From the NCBI RefSeq assembly GCF_000300815.1, contig NZ_AMRX01000003.1, positions 1-64,000 of the forward strand: DNA of 64,000 bases. The letters run 5' to 3'. Positions 24,442-34,434 of the stretch are shown one piece after another (positions within the stretch are counted from its first letter, which is position 1; the number at the start of each line of letters is the position of its first letter). The DNA is from Gayadomonas joobiniege G7. Lineage in GTDB: Bacteria > Pseudomonadota > Gammaproteobacteria > Enterobacterales > Alteromonadaceae. The position numbers and the translations under genes are program-made. The notes under the pieces were generated by a model. That model was not told the DNA's origin. It did no database searches and was given only the letters and a program-made list of their open reading frames with translations.

Positions 24442-25537
24442 AAAAATACTTCACGTAACTTATGACATGCGGATTGGTGGCACGGAACGCGTCATCATCA
24501 ATTTGCTAAAAGGGTCTGATCCCAGTTATCAAATGTCTATCTTTTGTATTGAATCCCCGTTAGGACCTTGGGGGGTAAAATTGCAAAAACAAGGTTTGGC
24601 AATTTTTCAATCTGACCGCAAACCAGGTTTCGACCGGGCGCTCATCCGGCAAATTAACAAGGTTATCAAAAGCCAAAAGATAGATATTGTTCATTGCCAT
24701 CAGTATACGCCTTGGGTTTATGGCACGCTGGCTAGTTTAGGGACATCTGCTAAAGTGATATTTACCGAGCACGGACGTTTTTATCCTGATAGAGGGAGCT
24801 GGAAGCGACGGATCGTTAACCCGATTTTAAATTGTTTTACGGCGCATATTACTGCGATTTCAAAAGCCACAGCAGCGGCGTTAAGTGAATTTGAGTATTT
24901 GCCCAAAAAGCAAATTAAAGTTATCTATAATGGCATAGAGCCGGTTTCTGTAGCCCCCTCAATTGCTCAGACGTTAGCGTTAGAATTAGGCATTAAAGAC
25001 ACAGACCTGGTATTTGGCACCATAGCGAGATTTGATCCGATTAAAAATCACCCACTTATGTTAAGGGCTTTTACGAGTGTTTTGCAAAAATACCCTAATG
25101 CGCGTTTGTTAATTGTTGGTGATGGGGAAGAAAAAGACACCATAATTAAACTGGCGAATCAATTAGGCATCCAAGATTCGCTCATTATGCCAGGGTATCA
25201 ATCAGACCCTTCGGCTTTTTTAGGTTTGATGGATATATTTTTACTTTCCTCCTTGAGCGAAGGGACCTCGATGACCTTATTAGAAGCCATGTCGTTGGGC
25301 AAACCTTGCATAGTAACAAATGCGGGCGGAAACAAAGAAGTGATAGCCGATCAAATTAACGGTGAAGTATGTGCAAACGATGATCTCGCAGCTTTCTCTA
25401 GCGCTATGCTAAAGATGGCAGCGGATTCAGAGTTACAGCAAAAATATTCCGTGCAGGCCAAACAAAGATTCAATGAAATATTTAGTGTGCAACAAATGGC
25501 GAGTGCATACGCAAATTTATATGAGGACCTTGCATGA
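24434..25537 (+). CDS. Glycosyltransferase family 4
   Basis: A 367-residue GT-B enzyme. MRIGGTERVIINL is the GT4 N-terminal glycine loop. The C-terminal domain has FGTIARFDPIKNH, LIVGDGEE and the E-x7-E motif in SEGTSMTLLEAMSLG. It overlaps the acyltransferase stop by eight bases and is followed by another ATGA-coupled gene. Donor unknown. Confidence 0.87.
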   Translation: MAKKILHVTYDMRIGGTERVIINLLKGSDPSYQMSIFCIESPLGPWGVKLQKQGLAIFQSDRKPGFDRALIRQINKVIKSQKIDIVHCHQYTPWVYGTLASLGTSAKVIFTEHGRFYPDRGSWKRRIVNPILNCFTAHITAISKATAAALSEFEYLPKKQIKVIYNGIEPVSVAPSIAQTLALELGIKDTDLVFGTIARFDPIKNHPLMLRAFTSVLQKYPNARLLIVGDGEEKDTIIKLANQLGIQDSLIMPGYQSDPSAFLGLMDIFLLSSLSEGTSMTLLEAMSLGKPCIVTNAGGNKEVIADQINGEVCANDDLAAFSSAMLKMAADSELQQKYSVQAKQRFNEIFSVQQMASAYANLYEDLA

Positions 25538-26448
25538 TAGATAAAGCCCATACTATTAGCGTTATCATTCCAGCGTTCAATGCGGAAAACACCATTGAAG
25601 AGACGTTGCACTCAGTTTTACAGCAGACTTATCCGGTGCATGAAATCATCGTTGTAGATGATGGTTCTAAAGATAATACATTAAAAAAGCTCTATGATAT
25701 GAGCAGTCGATATCCTTTAATAAGATTTGTGAATCAAAATAATCAAGGTGTTTCGGCCGCGCGCAACTTAGCCGCTAAACAAGCGACTGGCGATTGGTTA
25801 GCATTTGTGGATGCAGACGATCTTTGGTTACCGAATAAACTGGCTAAACAAGTAGAGGATTTAGCAGATGGCCGGTGGAGTGCTTGTGATTCTTTTTATT
25901 TTGGTTATGGACATGATGGCTCGACTAAACGCAGTGATTTAAGTGAAATATCATCAGGTCATGTGTTTGAAGCCCTCTTGTTGGACAACTTTTTAACTAC
26001 CTCAACGGTATTAATTGAAAAAAATTTATTCTGGCAAGCCGGTGGGTTTGACGAATCTTTGCTTGCACTGGAAGATTGGCAATTGTGGTTGTCGGTTAGT
26101 TTATTGGAACCATTAAAAATGATTGATGAACCACTGGTTCGTTATCGAGTGTATCCAGGTTCTACCTCACGAAAAGCGCGCCACATTTTGCCACTACATA
26201 TGCAGTTGATAGACACTGTTTTTTCGCAGATTGCGGCCCAGCCATTTTTGTCCAACAGAAAAAATGCAAAAGCAAACTCTTACTCTATTTGTTCTTATAT
26301 TGCAGAAGATAGTCAAGATTATGCTTATGCATTGTACTGTGCGTATTGTGCTTTCAAATTGCAGCCGACTTCTGTTATGCGTATTAAGCGGTTGCTCAAT
26401 ACAGCTGTAAAACGTTTAATTAAAAAGTCTAATAAGGACGCTGAATGA
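25534..26448 (+). CDS. Glycosyltransferase family 2
   Basis: A 304-residue GT-A enzyme beginning SVIIPAFNAENTI, with VVDDGSKD, the metal motif VDADDLW and the acceptor-side LEDWQLWL. These are all standard for inverting family 2 transferases. The start overlaps the previous stop (ATGA). No membrane anchor is evident. Donor and acceptor unknown. Confidence 0.87.
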   Translation: MIDKAHTISVIIPAFNAENTIEETLHSVLQQTYPVHEIIVVDDGSKDNTLKKLYDMSSRYPLIRFVNQNNQGVSAARNLAAKQATGDWLAFVDADDLWLPNKLAKQVEDLADGRWSACDSFYFGYGHDGSTKRSDLSEISSGHVFEALLLDNFLTTSTVLIEKNLFWQAGGFDESLLALEDWQLWLSVSLLEPLKMIDEPLVRYRVYPGSTSRKARHILPLHMQLIDTVFSQIAAQPFLSNRKNAKANSYSICSYIAEDSQDYAYALYCAYCAFKLQPTSVMRIKRLLNTAVKRLIKKSNKDAE

Positions 26449-27551
26449 AATACGATTATTTGATTGTAGGGGCCGGTTTATTTGGATCCGTCTGTGCGCA
26501 TGAGCTAACCCGAGCGGGTAAACGAGTGCTGGTGGTCGATAAAAGAAGCCATATTGGTGGCAATGTGTATACCGAAGATCATCAGGGGATCCCTGTTCAT
26601 AAATATGGCGCGCATATCTTTCATACCAATAATAAAGAAGTATGGGATTACGTTAACCAATTTGTGAGCTTCAATCGATTCACAAATTCGCCATTGGCAA
26701 ATTACAAAGGCAAATTATATAACTTGCCTTTTAATATGAATACTTTTTATCAGCTTTGGGGCACGGTGACACCGGCTGAAGCTGCTAAAAAACTCGCAGA
26801 ACAAACAGCAGAGATGCAAGGCAAAGAAGCTGAAAATTTAGCCGAACAAGCGATTAAATTGGTCGGTCGAGATATTTATGAAAAGCTGATAAAAGGGTAT
26901 ACCGAAAAGCAGTGGGGGCGGGATGCGACAGAGCTACCTGCTTTTATAATCAAACGTTTGCCGCTGAGAATGACTTACGATAATAATTACTTTTCAGATC
27001 GTTACCAAGGTATTGCCGAAAATGGCTATACCGAGCTGTTTGATAAGTTGTTAGATGGCATCGAAGTACGCTTAGAGTGTGATTTTTTCACTGACAAAAA
27101 ATCGTTGCAGGCTTTAGCCAACCACACGATTTATACTGGCCCTATTGATGAATATTTTGCGTTTAGCGAAGGTGTGCTGGAATACCGAACGCTTAAATTT
27201 GAACATCAGACCTTGGCAGACTGTGAAAACTACCAAGGTAATGCGGTGGTGAATTATACTGAGCGCGAAATACCTTTCACTCGCATTATAGAGCATAAAC
27301 ATTTTTCAGGCAGTGTCACTAAACATACGGTGATCACCAAGGAATATCCGGCAGAATGGAAGCTGGGTGATGAGCCTTATTATCCAATCAACAACGAAAA
27401 AAACATGGCATTGTACAAACGCTATCGTCAAAAGGCCAAAGAATTAACCCAGGTGACCTTTGGTGGCCGTTTAGCTGAATACAAATATTATGATATGCAT
27501 CAAGTGATTGCTTCGGCGTTAAAGACTAGCAAAGGTTTATTAGATGAATAA
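26445..27551 (+). CDS. glf: UDP-galactopyranose mutase
   Basis: A 368-residue flavoenzyme. The FAD-binding start YDYLIVGAGLFGSVCAHEL, the GGNVYTEDHQGIPVHKYGAH segment and the late KYYDMHQVI block are diagnostic for Glf. It converts UDP-galactopyranose to UDP-galactofuranose in the cytoplasm. The ATG overlaps the preceding stop, and the following glycosyltransferase overlaps its 3' end by eight bases. This pairing strongly suggests that galactofuranose is part of the polysaccharide. All core motifs look intact. Confidence 0.95.
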   Translation: MKYDYLIVGAGLFGSVCAHELTRAGKRVLVVDKRSHIGGNVYTEDHQGIPVHKYGAHIFHTNNKEVWDYVNQFVSFNRFTNSPLANYKGKLYNLPFNMNTFYQLWGTVTPAEAAKKLAEQTAEMQGKEAENLAEQAIKLVGRDIYEKLIKGYTEKQWGRDATELPAFIIKRLPLRMTYDNNYFSDRYQGIAENGYTELFDKLLDGIEVRLECDFFTDKKSLQALANHTIYTGPIDEYFAFSEGVLEYRTLKFEHQTLADCENYQGNAVVNYTEREIPFTRIIEHKHFSGSVTKHTVITKEYPAEWKLGDEPYYPINNEKNMALYKRYRQKAKELTQVTFGGRLAEYKYYDMHQVIASALKTSKGLLDE

Positions 27552-28470
27552 TGTATGTGCAGTAGTTGTAACATTTAACCGCCGAGCATTGTTGCAAAGG
27601 TGTATCGAGCATTTATTAGCCCAATCATCTCCATTAGCAGGTATAGTGGTTGTCAATAATGCTTCTGAGGATGATACCCAAAGTTATTTAGATGGCTTGC
27701 ACGGGCAACCTGTACCCATATTTCCTGTCCATATGACCACGAATACTGGCGGCGCAGGGGGCTTCCATGAGGGGCTTAAAACCTCTGTTGAGCTTGGTTT
27801 TAGTCATTCTTGGATTATGGATGATGATGCACTCCCTCAGGCAGATGCCTTGCAAGAGCTGCTGTTAGCAGAAAAAAAGGTTGTCGACAAGTATGGTTTT
27901 TTAACAAGTAAAGTCGTTTCTGAAGAAGGCGAGGTGATGAATGTACCTGAGATCGACTTTAGCCCAAACTCAACAGGGTATTCAAATTGGGGGGAACGGA
28001 TTGAAGATGGATTAATTGCGGTTGAAAATGCGACCTTTGTTTCAGTGTTTTTACCCAATCAGCATTTAGTTGAAAATGGGTTGCCACTAAAAGAAATGTT
28101 TATTTGGGGTGATGATACCGAATTTACCGTTCGTTTAAGCCAGAAATACCGTTGCTACTTAGTGAATAAAAGCATTGTTGTTCATAAACGAGTACTGAAA
28201 TCAGGATTATCAATCATCACTGAGAGTGCTGATTTTCGGTTAGGGTGGTTTTATTTATTGTACCGGAACCAAGGATATATCAAACTAAAATTTTATGGCC
28301 GTAAAGTTTGGCTGAATTACGTCTGTGAAAACCTAAAACATATTAAACAAATTTTGCTTCATGCTGAAGACCGTAAATTAAAACGAATTAAATTATTAAT
28401 AACTGGGCTGATTGATTCGACTCGTTTTAAACCGAAAATCAAATATCCAGAACATAAACACAAAGGTTAA
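27544..28470 (+). CDS. Glycosyltransferase family 2, probable galactofuranosyltransferase
   Basis: A 308-residue GT-A protein beginning CAVVVTFNRRALL. WIMDDDALP supplies the metal motif, and FIWGDDTEFTVRL is a pattern shared with GlfT-type and rhamnosyl-type family 2 enzymes. The overlap with glf makes UDP-galactofuranose the likely donor. That specificity is inferred from position, not from a diagnostic residue. The C-terminal part is basic and may lie on the membrane. Confidence 0.78.
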   Translation: MNNVCAVVVTFNRRALLQRCIEHLLAQSSPLAGIVVVNNASEDDTQSYLDGLHGQPVPIFPVHMTTNTGGAGGFHEGLKTSVELGFSHSWIMDDDALPQADALQELLLAEKKVVDKYGFLTSKVVSEEGEVMNVPEIDFSPNSTGYSNWGERIEDGLIAVENATFVSVFLPNQHLVENGLPLKEMFIWGDDTEFTVRLSQKYRCYLVNKSIVVHKRVLKSGLSIITESADFRLGWFYLLYRNQGYIKLKFYGRKVWLNYVCENLKHIKQILLHAEDRKLKRIKLLITGLIDSTRFKPKIKYPEHKHKG

Positions 28471-28485
28471 AACGAGATTTATTAA

Positions 28486-30000
28486 ATGACAGATGAAAAT
28501 TTAACTCGAAGCGCCGGGAGTGCTGCTTTTTGGCAGCTCTTTGGTGGTGGTGCAAGTGCTTTTATTCGATTGACAGCGAGTATATTTCTTGCACGCTTAT
28601 TGACCCCCCATGATTTTGGGATTTTTGGCATGGCATTATTAGCGTATGAGTTTGTCTCTTACGCAGTTTCTTGCGCGGGTATTGGTAGTGCGATTGTAGC
28701 TAAAAAAGAAGTTACTCAAGCTGATTTAAGCACCTCATTTTGGTCCATCGCTTTAGTTAAGTTTGTGATGTTTTTATTAGCTTTTTTAGGTGCACCTTTA
28801 GCCGGTGAGTTTTGGAAATCTGATGAAATTGTGCCTGTATTACAGGTTATATCGTTCACTTTTTTAATTTCAGCCCTAGACTCTGTTTCAAATACTTTGT
28901 TAATAAAACGCTTAAAATTTAAAACCATTAACATCATTAATGTTGTTATTTGTTTGTTAGAGTCGGTTGGGGCCGTTATTTTAGCCTACACCACAGACTT
29001 GGGGTATTGGTCTCTTGTCATAACTATGCTAGCGGGGAGCTTTGTGACTGCCTTGTTAATGTTTGTTTTAGCAGGTTGGCAACCTAGTCTAGAGTTTGAT
29101 AAACGCTCCTTTAAATATCAGTTTAGATTTGGCATCAATGGCTTAGGTTTTTCAATTGTTAATTACCTGAACCAAAACTTAGATTATTTGATAGTTGGAC
29201 GAATGTTAGGTACAAGCGCACTTGGCCTATACGAATTTGCTTACCGTATCCCTCACTTACTTCAATTGAGGGTGGTCCAACCGATAGGTAATGCGCTATT
29301 TCCTTTATTAGCTAAAGTACAAGATGATGATGACAAACTCATCACTGGTTACGCTAAAGCGGCCGCTATTTTGTCGTTCATTACTTTCCCATTATTGGTA
29401 GGGCTTGCTGCTGTTGCTGATATTTTAGTCCCACTGATGTGGGGGGAACAATGGGTGTCAATAGTCATACCGCTGCAAATATTATGCGCAAGTGCCTTGT
29501 TAAGGGTCGTTCCGCAAGCAAGTGGGGCGGTATTATTAAACCGTAATCGGCCTGATCTACCTTTTAAAATATCGGTGCTTTCATTATTAATAACTGCGGC
29601 TCTGCTTTTTTTCTTGGGACAAAAAATGCAATTAAATGGCGTTGCGTTGGCAATGACACTAGGTACCATACCCCACTATCTTGGGGTTTATTACGCGTTT
29701 AAATTAACCAATGGAAAGGTCGGGTATTTATTATCACAACTGGCACCAGTGATAGTCGCATCCATCGTTTGTGGCGGGATGGCAATGTTAACGAAAGAAA
29801 TGCTAATGGCCAACACTGGGTCTATGCTATTTGCTTTATTCGCTGCAATCTTGGTTGGGGCGTTAAGCTATTTGATTGTTTTAGTTTATCTATTTAGTCG
29901 TTTTTTTAAAGGAATACTCACTCAAATAGATGCTGCGACTGGTGTGTCTTTGGTGAGCCGATTTGCTTGGTTGTATCGTTGGACACCGTTGAAGGATTAG
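28486..30000 (+). CDS. Wzx/WzxC-type polysaccharide flippase
   Basis: A 504-residue polytopic protein of the MOP flippase superfamily with about twelve to fourteen membrane segments. The start SAAFWQLFGGGASAFIRL and FLARLLTPHDFGIFGMA are typical of WzxC-like polysaccharide translocases. It would flip undecaprenyl-linked repeat units to the periplasm. This is the first of two flippases in the window (see 40366-41820), so two distinct substrates or repeat units are possible. Confidence 0.88.
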   Translation: MTDENLTRSAGSAAFWQLFGGGASAFIRLTASIFLARLLTPHDFGIFGMALLAYEFVSYAVSCAGIGSAIVAKKEVTQADLSTSFWSIALVKFVMFLLAFLGAPLAGEFWKSDEIVPVLQVISFTFLISALDSVSNTLLIKRLKFKTINIINVVICLLESVGAVILAYTTDLGYWSLVITMLAGSFVTALLMFVLAGWQPSLEFDKRSFKYQFRFGINGLGFSIVNYLNQNLDYLIVGRMLGTSALGLYEFAYRIPHLLQLRVVQPIGNALFPLLAKVQDDDDKLITGYAKAAAILSFITFPLLVGLAAVADILVPLMWGEQWVSIVIPLQILCASALLRVVPQASGAVLLNRNRPDLPFKISVLSLLITAALLFFLGQKMQLNGVALAMTLGTIPHYLGVYYAFKLTNGKVGYLLSQLAPVIVASIVCGGMAMLTKEMLMANTGSMLFALFAAILVGALSYLIVLVYLFSRFFKGILTQIDAATGVSLVSRFAWLYRWTPLKD

Positions 30001-30002
30001 AG

Positions 30003-31280
30003 ATGAAAAAAGTACTTTTTATTGCTTATTTATTTCCACCGATTGCTAATTCAGGTACTCAGCGGAGTGTGAAATTTGCCAATAATTTATTGCAACACAA
30101 TTGGCAACCTTATGTTTTAACAGTTAAAAACCCGCCTGATCCTAGTATTGATCCAGCTTTGTTAAATGAAGTAGATAAGCATGTGCCCGTATATAGAGTA
30201 CCTATGCAAAGCGAAAAAATGTGTTCTCAGTTGACCAGTTGGCTGCCCAAACCTCTAAAAAACAAAATTAAATCCGGCTTGGAGTGGCGTCTGCGCAGTT
30301 TGCAGCAGACGCCAGACGAGTATGTTGGTTGGGTACCCACAGCATTACAGGCTGCAATTAGGTTGCATAAAGAACAACATTTTGATCTGGTTTATGTAAC
30401 GGGTATGCCTTGGAGCAGCTTTTTAATCGCCGATAAATTAAAACAAAAAACTGGTTTGCCTATGGTTTTAGACTACCGAGATTTGTGGAACAACACAGAT
30501 TTAGGCTGGGAGTCTCAAACAGTAAATAAACATAATACGGCATTAGAAAACAAACTACTGGACAATGCTGATGCGGTGATATCTACGACAGATTCTTTTG
30601 TTGATAAACTCATGTTAGATCAACAGGTCCCTGCCCATAAAAAAGATCGATTTTATTGCATAACAAATGGTTATGAACCGGATGAATTTCTTGCTGCAAA
30701 ACAGTTAGCACCGATTTTAGACTCGTCGACTTTCAATATTGTTTATACAGGCGTTTGGAAAGATGGTTACAATATTTCCCGTTTATTGGAGGCCATCAGC
30801 TATCTCCTAAAGCAACACCCTGAATTGAAAATCAAGCTATATACTGCCGGTTATCAGGACAAACAAGCGAACCGATTCGATCTTGAAAATAACATGGTTG
30901 AATTTGGCCGGGTTGCACATAAACAGGCACTTAAAATGATGTTGGAAGCCGACTTGTTATATTTGCCTATTCCTGAAGGCAAAGTTGGCCATATGCAATT
31001 ACCCGGTAAGTTATTTGAGTATGTTGGCAGTGGCAGCACTATCCTGGCAGATTTACCTAGCGACAGTGAAGCGGGAAAAATGCTTGCAAAAACAGGCGGT
31101 GCAGATATTGGGCAAAGCACCTCTATCGAAGGGTTAGCGGATCGACTGATGTCACATTATCATAAAACAGCCAATGTGCAGCCAGCAAATGCCAAGGCGT
31201 GTCGTCAATTAGAACGTCAGGCCCAAGCCGCGCAGTTGGCTGCGGTATTTAATCGGCTTGTATCCGATAGGCGGCAATAA
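30003..31280 (+). CDS. Glycosyltransferase family 4-like
   Basis: A 425-residue GT-B protein: KVLFIAYLFPPIANSGTQRSVKF at its N-terminus, NIVYTGVWKDGYNISRLLEAI in the donor domain and LPGKLFEYVGSG near the end. I start it at ATG 30003, two bases after the flippase stop, not at the longer in-frame start at 29967. It is the last gene of the plus-strand operon, and its final 32 bases overlap the 3' end of the opposing gene. Donor unknown. Confidence 0.83.
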   Translation: MKKVLFIAYLFPPIANSGTQRSVKFANNLLQHNWQPYVLTVKNPPDPSIDPALLNEVDKHVPVYRVPMQSEKMCSQLTSWLPKPLKNKIKSGLEWRLRSLQQTPDEYVGWVPTALQAAIRLHKEQHFDLVYVTGMPWSSFLIADKLKQKTGLPMVLDYRDLWNNTDLGWESQTVNKHNTALENKLLDNADAVISTTDSFVDKLMLDQQVPAHKKDRFYCITNGYEPDEFLAAKQLAPILDSSTFNIVYTGVWKDGYNISRLLEAISYLLKQHPELKIKLYTAGYQDKQANRFDLENNMVEFGRVAHKQALKMMLEADLLYLPIPEGKVGHMQLPGKLFEYVGSGSTILADLPSDSEAGKMLAKTGGADIGQSTSIEGLADRLMSHYHKTANVQPANAKACRQLERQAQAAQLAAVFNRLVSDRRQ

Positions 31281-32466
31281 CCGGTGTGCGGTTATACAAA
31301 GAACTACGACCCGCTCCAGATAGCACTAAGTACAATACTTGTTTATGTTTATCCCAGGCAGCGCCTGCGATAGGCGCAAATAAATCTTGTTTGGCAAATG
31401 CATCATATTGAAAAGGGACTTTAAATTGTCCCCATGCATAAGGTTTTATTTGGTGCGGCTGAATACCTCCAGCATGTGCTTTTGCTAACTCTTTAACGTC
31501 AAAAAACCAATAATAGTTATATTTATCTGTAGCATCATAAGCACAAGGGCCTGCACAGACATTGCCTTGTTTTTGTTTTATTTTATAACCTATCTTAGAA
31601 CGGATACCGGATTGGGTACCAAATACAGCATAAGTATCAGTGCCAGGCACAATAAAACCATAGACGGCAGCAGATAACTCATTCCATAAATCATTTTTGC
31701 CTGACTCATTATACAAGTCGTCCATTAATTTATGTTCGAGACTGTAATCAAGTACTGCATTGGTCTGAATGGTCGAATCTTCTGGCAGAGCTAACGCCTG
31801 TTTAAGATCAAATGAAAACGCAGAAGGTCCCATACTTGAGCGTGAGTTAATGGCTAAAAAGCTTGATGAGCCTGTTATGTGAGAGCCCCCTAATTTTTTT
31901 TGCCATTGTTGAGGGATTTCACTAATCCAAGCGGCGGCATGAGCTGCACCTTCTAATTTATAAAAACCTTTGTAAGCTGAGTTTTCAAGGTTATCAGCTT
32001 GCTCAATGATAAATGAGGTATCCGAATTATCGGCCGGTGCATCGTAATATTCAACCGCATTGACGAATAGTTGGTTATCAAGATGAAATAACCCAGTTAT
32101 GGTATTTAGAGATTGAGTGTTTTTTTCTTTTAATTTAGGTGAACTAAGGAGAGGCACAAAAGCTTGTTTGACCTGTTTAGCAATTTTTAAATCAAATAGG
32201 TTGCTCGATTTCACCAGCTCAGGGACAACCAACTCGGCTAACATGGCTTGGTGACTGTGACCTATCATAAAGAGGCTGCCACCTTTTTCATGAACTCCGA
32301 TTGGCCCAGCTGCAAAACTAAAAGATGAGCCATTAATGACTTCATCGGTGACTCGAAAGGCCCCGACAAATTTGAAGTTATCGATAGATAGTTGTGCTGG
32401 CAACTCGTTCGCAAAAGCAGCTCGACTAAATAAGATACTTAATATTAAGATATAAAAAAATTTCAT
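31249..32466 (-). CDS. Secreted protein of unknown function in the EPS locus
   Basis: A 405-residue protein with a clear signal peptide (about 1-20, SRAAFA). The body contains repeated short beta-rich blocks (FKFVGAFRV, GSLFMIGHSH, ITGLFHLDNQLFVNAVEYY, QVLYLVLSGAG), suggesting a beta-propeller-like fold. I do not recognise a catalytic motif or a named family. Two Cys in NVCAGPCAYD could form a disulfide. ATG 32466 lies one base after the preceding stop, so it is coupled to the glycosyltransferase upstream. Acting on the secreted polysaccharide is possible but unproven. An in-frame ATG at 32538 inside the previous gene is not preferred. Confidence 0.6.
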   Translation of the reverse strand: MKFFYILILSILFSRAAFANELPAQLSIDNFKFVGAFRVTDEVINGSSFSFAAGPIGVHEKGGSLFMIGHSHQAMLAELVVPELVKSSNLFDLKIAKQVKQAFVPLLSSPKLKEKNTQSLNTITGLFHLDNQLFVNAVEYYDAPADNSDTSFIIEQADNLENSAYKGFYKLEGAAHAAAWISEIPQQWQKKLGGSHITGSSSFLAINSRSSMGPSAFSFDLKQALALPEDSTIQTNAVLDYSLEHKLMDDLYNESGKNDLWNELSAAVYGFIVPGTDTYAVFGTQSGIRSKIGYKIKQKQGNVCAGPCAYDATDKYNYYWFFDVKELAKAHAGGIQPHQIKPYAWGQFKVPFQYDAFAKQDLFAPIAGAAWDKHKQVLYLVLSGAGRSSLYNRTPVIAAYRIQAD

Positions 32467-32467
32467 A

Positions 32468-33259
32468 TTAGAGTCCAAACGCTTTTTTTTCTGATTTTGA
32501 GAGATAGCTATATTTGGCCAGCATAGAGGCGAATGCACGAAGCTTTTTATAACCAGAATCTAAATAACCATCGCTGATGTTATCTCCGTTAGCTCGTACA
32601 TACATCAACAATTTTTCTTGAGGGATAAAATAAATTAAATTATTTTTTTCGAAGTATTCTTTCATGTGAACGTGTGAGATAGCGCCAAATGGCATACCCC
32701 TATAACTATCTTTAGTTAGCGTATCAGGGATAGTAAATAACGATTGGCTAATGACAGCGCTAGAGCCACAGTAATAATAAAACTCGTTAGTTGCATTAAA
32801 AATTTTCCACTTGGCAAAATAAAAATAACCATTTTCGATTATAAAACCTTGGTGGTCACCGGCTTTAATGAGCGTACTTACAAAATTTTTATGCAGTAGA
32901 TCGTCTGCGTCTAAAGCGAACCAATGGGTGATATCCGAGTCGCGTTCAGCCAATACTTGCATACCTTTAAGAATTTTGGAACAACGGTCAATTTCGTAAT
33001 TTTTTTGATTTAACATTTCATCAGTTGGGTTGACAACTGGCGGGGGGAAAGCATCAAAGGGGACAAAAACAGGTTTGCCAGCATGGGTCACTTGGGTTAA
33101 ATTTTCGGGACAGTCGTGACCGACCAAAGCGACCGAAAAACAACTATTTGTTTGATGTAATACAGACTGAACGGTTTGGTAGGCGCTATTTGCAACTTCT
33201 TGCCAGTTTTTGGCAACCGCTTTGGCTTTCAATGGAATTAAAATGCCTATTTTCATCAT
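32468..33259 (-). CDS. Glycosyltransferase (GT-A, family 2-like)
   Basis: A 263-residue GT-A-like protein: MMKIGILIPLKAKAVAK, then HWFALDADDLLHKNFV with the metal-binding DADD and a conserved-looking acceptor region. The start overlaps the previous stop (ATGA on the minus strand). It is shorter than most family 2 enzymes and its family assignment is less secure than for the others. It lies between a GT4 gene and a secreted protein in a four-gene minus-strand operon. Confidence 0.7.
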   Translation of the reverse strand: MMKIGILIPLKAKAVAKNWQEVANSAYQTVQSVLHQTNSCFSVALVGHDCPENLTQVTHAGKPVFVPFDAFPPPVVNPTDEMLNQKNYEIDRCSKILKGMQVLAERDSDITHWFALDADDLLHKNFVSTLIKAGDHQGFIIENGYFYFAKWKIFNATNEFYYYCGSSAVISQSLFTIPDTLTKDSYRGMPFGAISHVHMKEYFEKNNLIYFIPQEKLLMYVRANGDNISDGYLDSGYKKLRAFASMLAKYSYLSKSEKKAFGL

Positions 33260-34434
33260 TTGTCCTTAATTTGATTCAATTGCTGTTGGTATAAATCAGC
33301 AATCTTAGTCATACAGTGCTGCCAACTAAACTGTTTATGCCGCTTTAAACAGGTTTGGTGCATTGTTTGCCATAGCTCAGCTTGACTCAGTAGGCGGTTC
33401 AATTGTTGAGAAATGGCTGTTATATCGTCGGCGTCTGAACTTAATGCGGTTTCAGATGCAATTTCAGTTAACACAGGGTGAGTCGATATAATCGCCGGTG
33501 TTCCGCAGGCCATTGCTTGCACTAATGGAAAGCCAAAACCCTCATGGCGCGAAACAAATAGCAGGGCTGCGCTTTGTTGAAATAAGCGAACTAGTTCGGG
33601 GGTGGTTATCCAACCTGTTAGGTTTACCGTTTGCAATAGGTTTAGCTCATTCAATGTTTGATAAATAAGTGAAGATTCACCGCCGGTGAAACCTGCGATG
33701 GTTAAAGGATGTTTATCTTTTAGCTCGCTAGGTAGCGCTGCCCAGGCTTTAATCGCATTCACAGGATTTTTTTGGTAACTATCGCCGCCAAGCATTAACA
33801 CTCCTTTGCGTTTATTTAACTGATCTAAACTATCATCCGCAATAAAGTCTTGAGGCACACCATGATGAACATAGCTTATTTTATTTTTGATACTGGGAAA
33901 TTGATGAATGAGATCAGCTTGTGCTGATGCTGAAATTGTTAAAACATGATCAACCTTTTTAAGCCCGCACCAATATACCCATCTAAGGTAGCAGCGAACT
34001 TTAAAAAGGTAGACTTTATTCGACCAGCCGTCCACATTGTTAAAAGAATAAATATTCTTGAGTTCGGTCCACTCTAAACTATCATGAAAGGTTGCAATTT
34101 GCCGCACTTTTGTGGGGATGCATACTCGGTTGCCCGGCATATGTAACAAGTCGATTTGATACTCAGATAAATACTTTGGTAAAAGTTTTTGCTCCCATGA
34201 GAAGTCGTCACTGGCTTGAATATCCAGCAAGCTTACGTTTTGAGCTTGTTTTAGTTGCTCCAATCTAGCTTGATATTCATCTGGCATCTCATTATGTTCA
34301 AAAGCGGTATTAATTAATAAGATAAATTTGTGGTCTGGTAAATAATAGGGTAGTTGGCTCGCCAATTGGAATACATAAACAGGCATGCCTCTTTGTTTTC
34401 GTGTGATAAAACGGCAATCAATAGCTATTTTCAT
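33256..34434 (-). CDS. Glycosyltransferase family 4
   Basis: A 392-residue GT-B enzyme beginning MKIAIDCRFITRKQRGMPVY, with MLGGDSYQKNPVNAIKAW and the E-x7-E motif in HEGFGFPLVQAMACG. This resembles mannosyl- and rhamnosyl-type GT4 enzymes. ATG 34434 is chosen; an earlier ATG at 34458 would extend the overlap with the O-ligase gene from 17 to 41 bases. Donor unknown. Confidence 0.83.
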   Translation of the reverse strand: MKIAIDCRFITRKQRGMPVYVFQLASQLPYYLPDHKFILLINTAFEHNEMPDEYQARLEQLKQAQNVSLLDIQASDDFSWEQKLLPKYLSEYQIDLLHMPGNRVCIPTKVRQIATFHDSLEWTELKNIYSFNNVDGWSNKVYLFKVRCYLRWVYWCGLKKVDHVLTISASAQADLIHQFPSIKNKISYVHHGVPQDFIADDSLDQLNKRKGVLMLGGDSYQKNPVNAIKAWAALPSELKDKHPLTIAGFTGGESSLIYQTLNELNLLQTVNLTGWITTPELVRLFQQSAALLFVSRHEGFGFPLVQAMACGTPAIISTHPVLTEIASETALSSDADDITAISQQLNRLLSQAELWQTMHQTCLKRHKQFSWQHCMTKIADLYQQQLNQIKDK

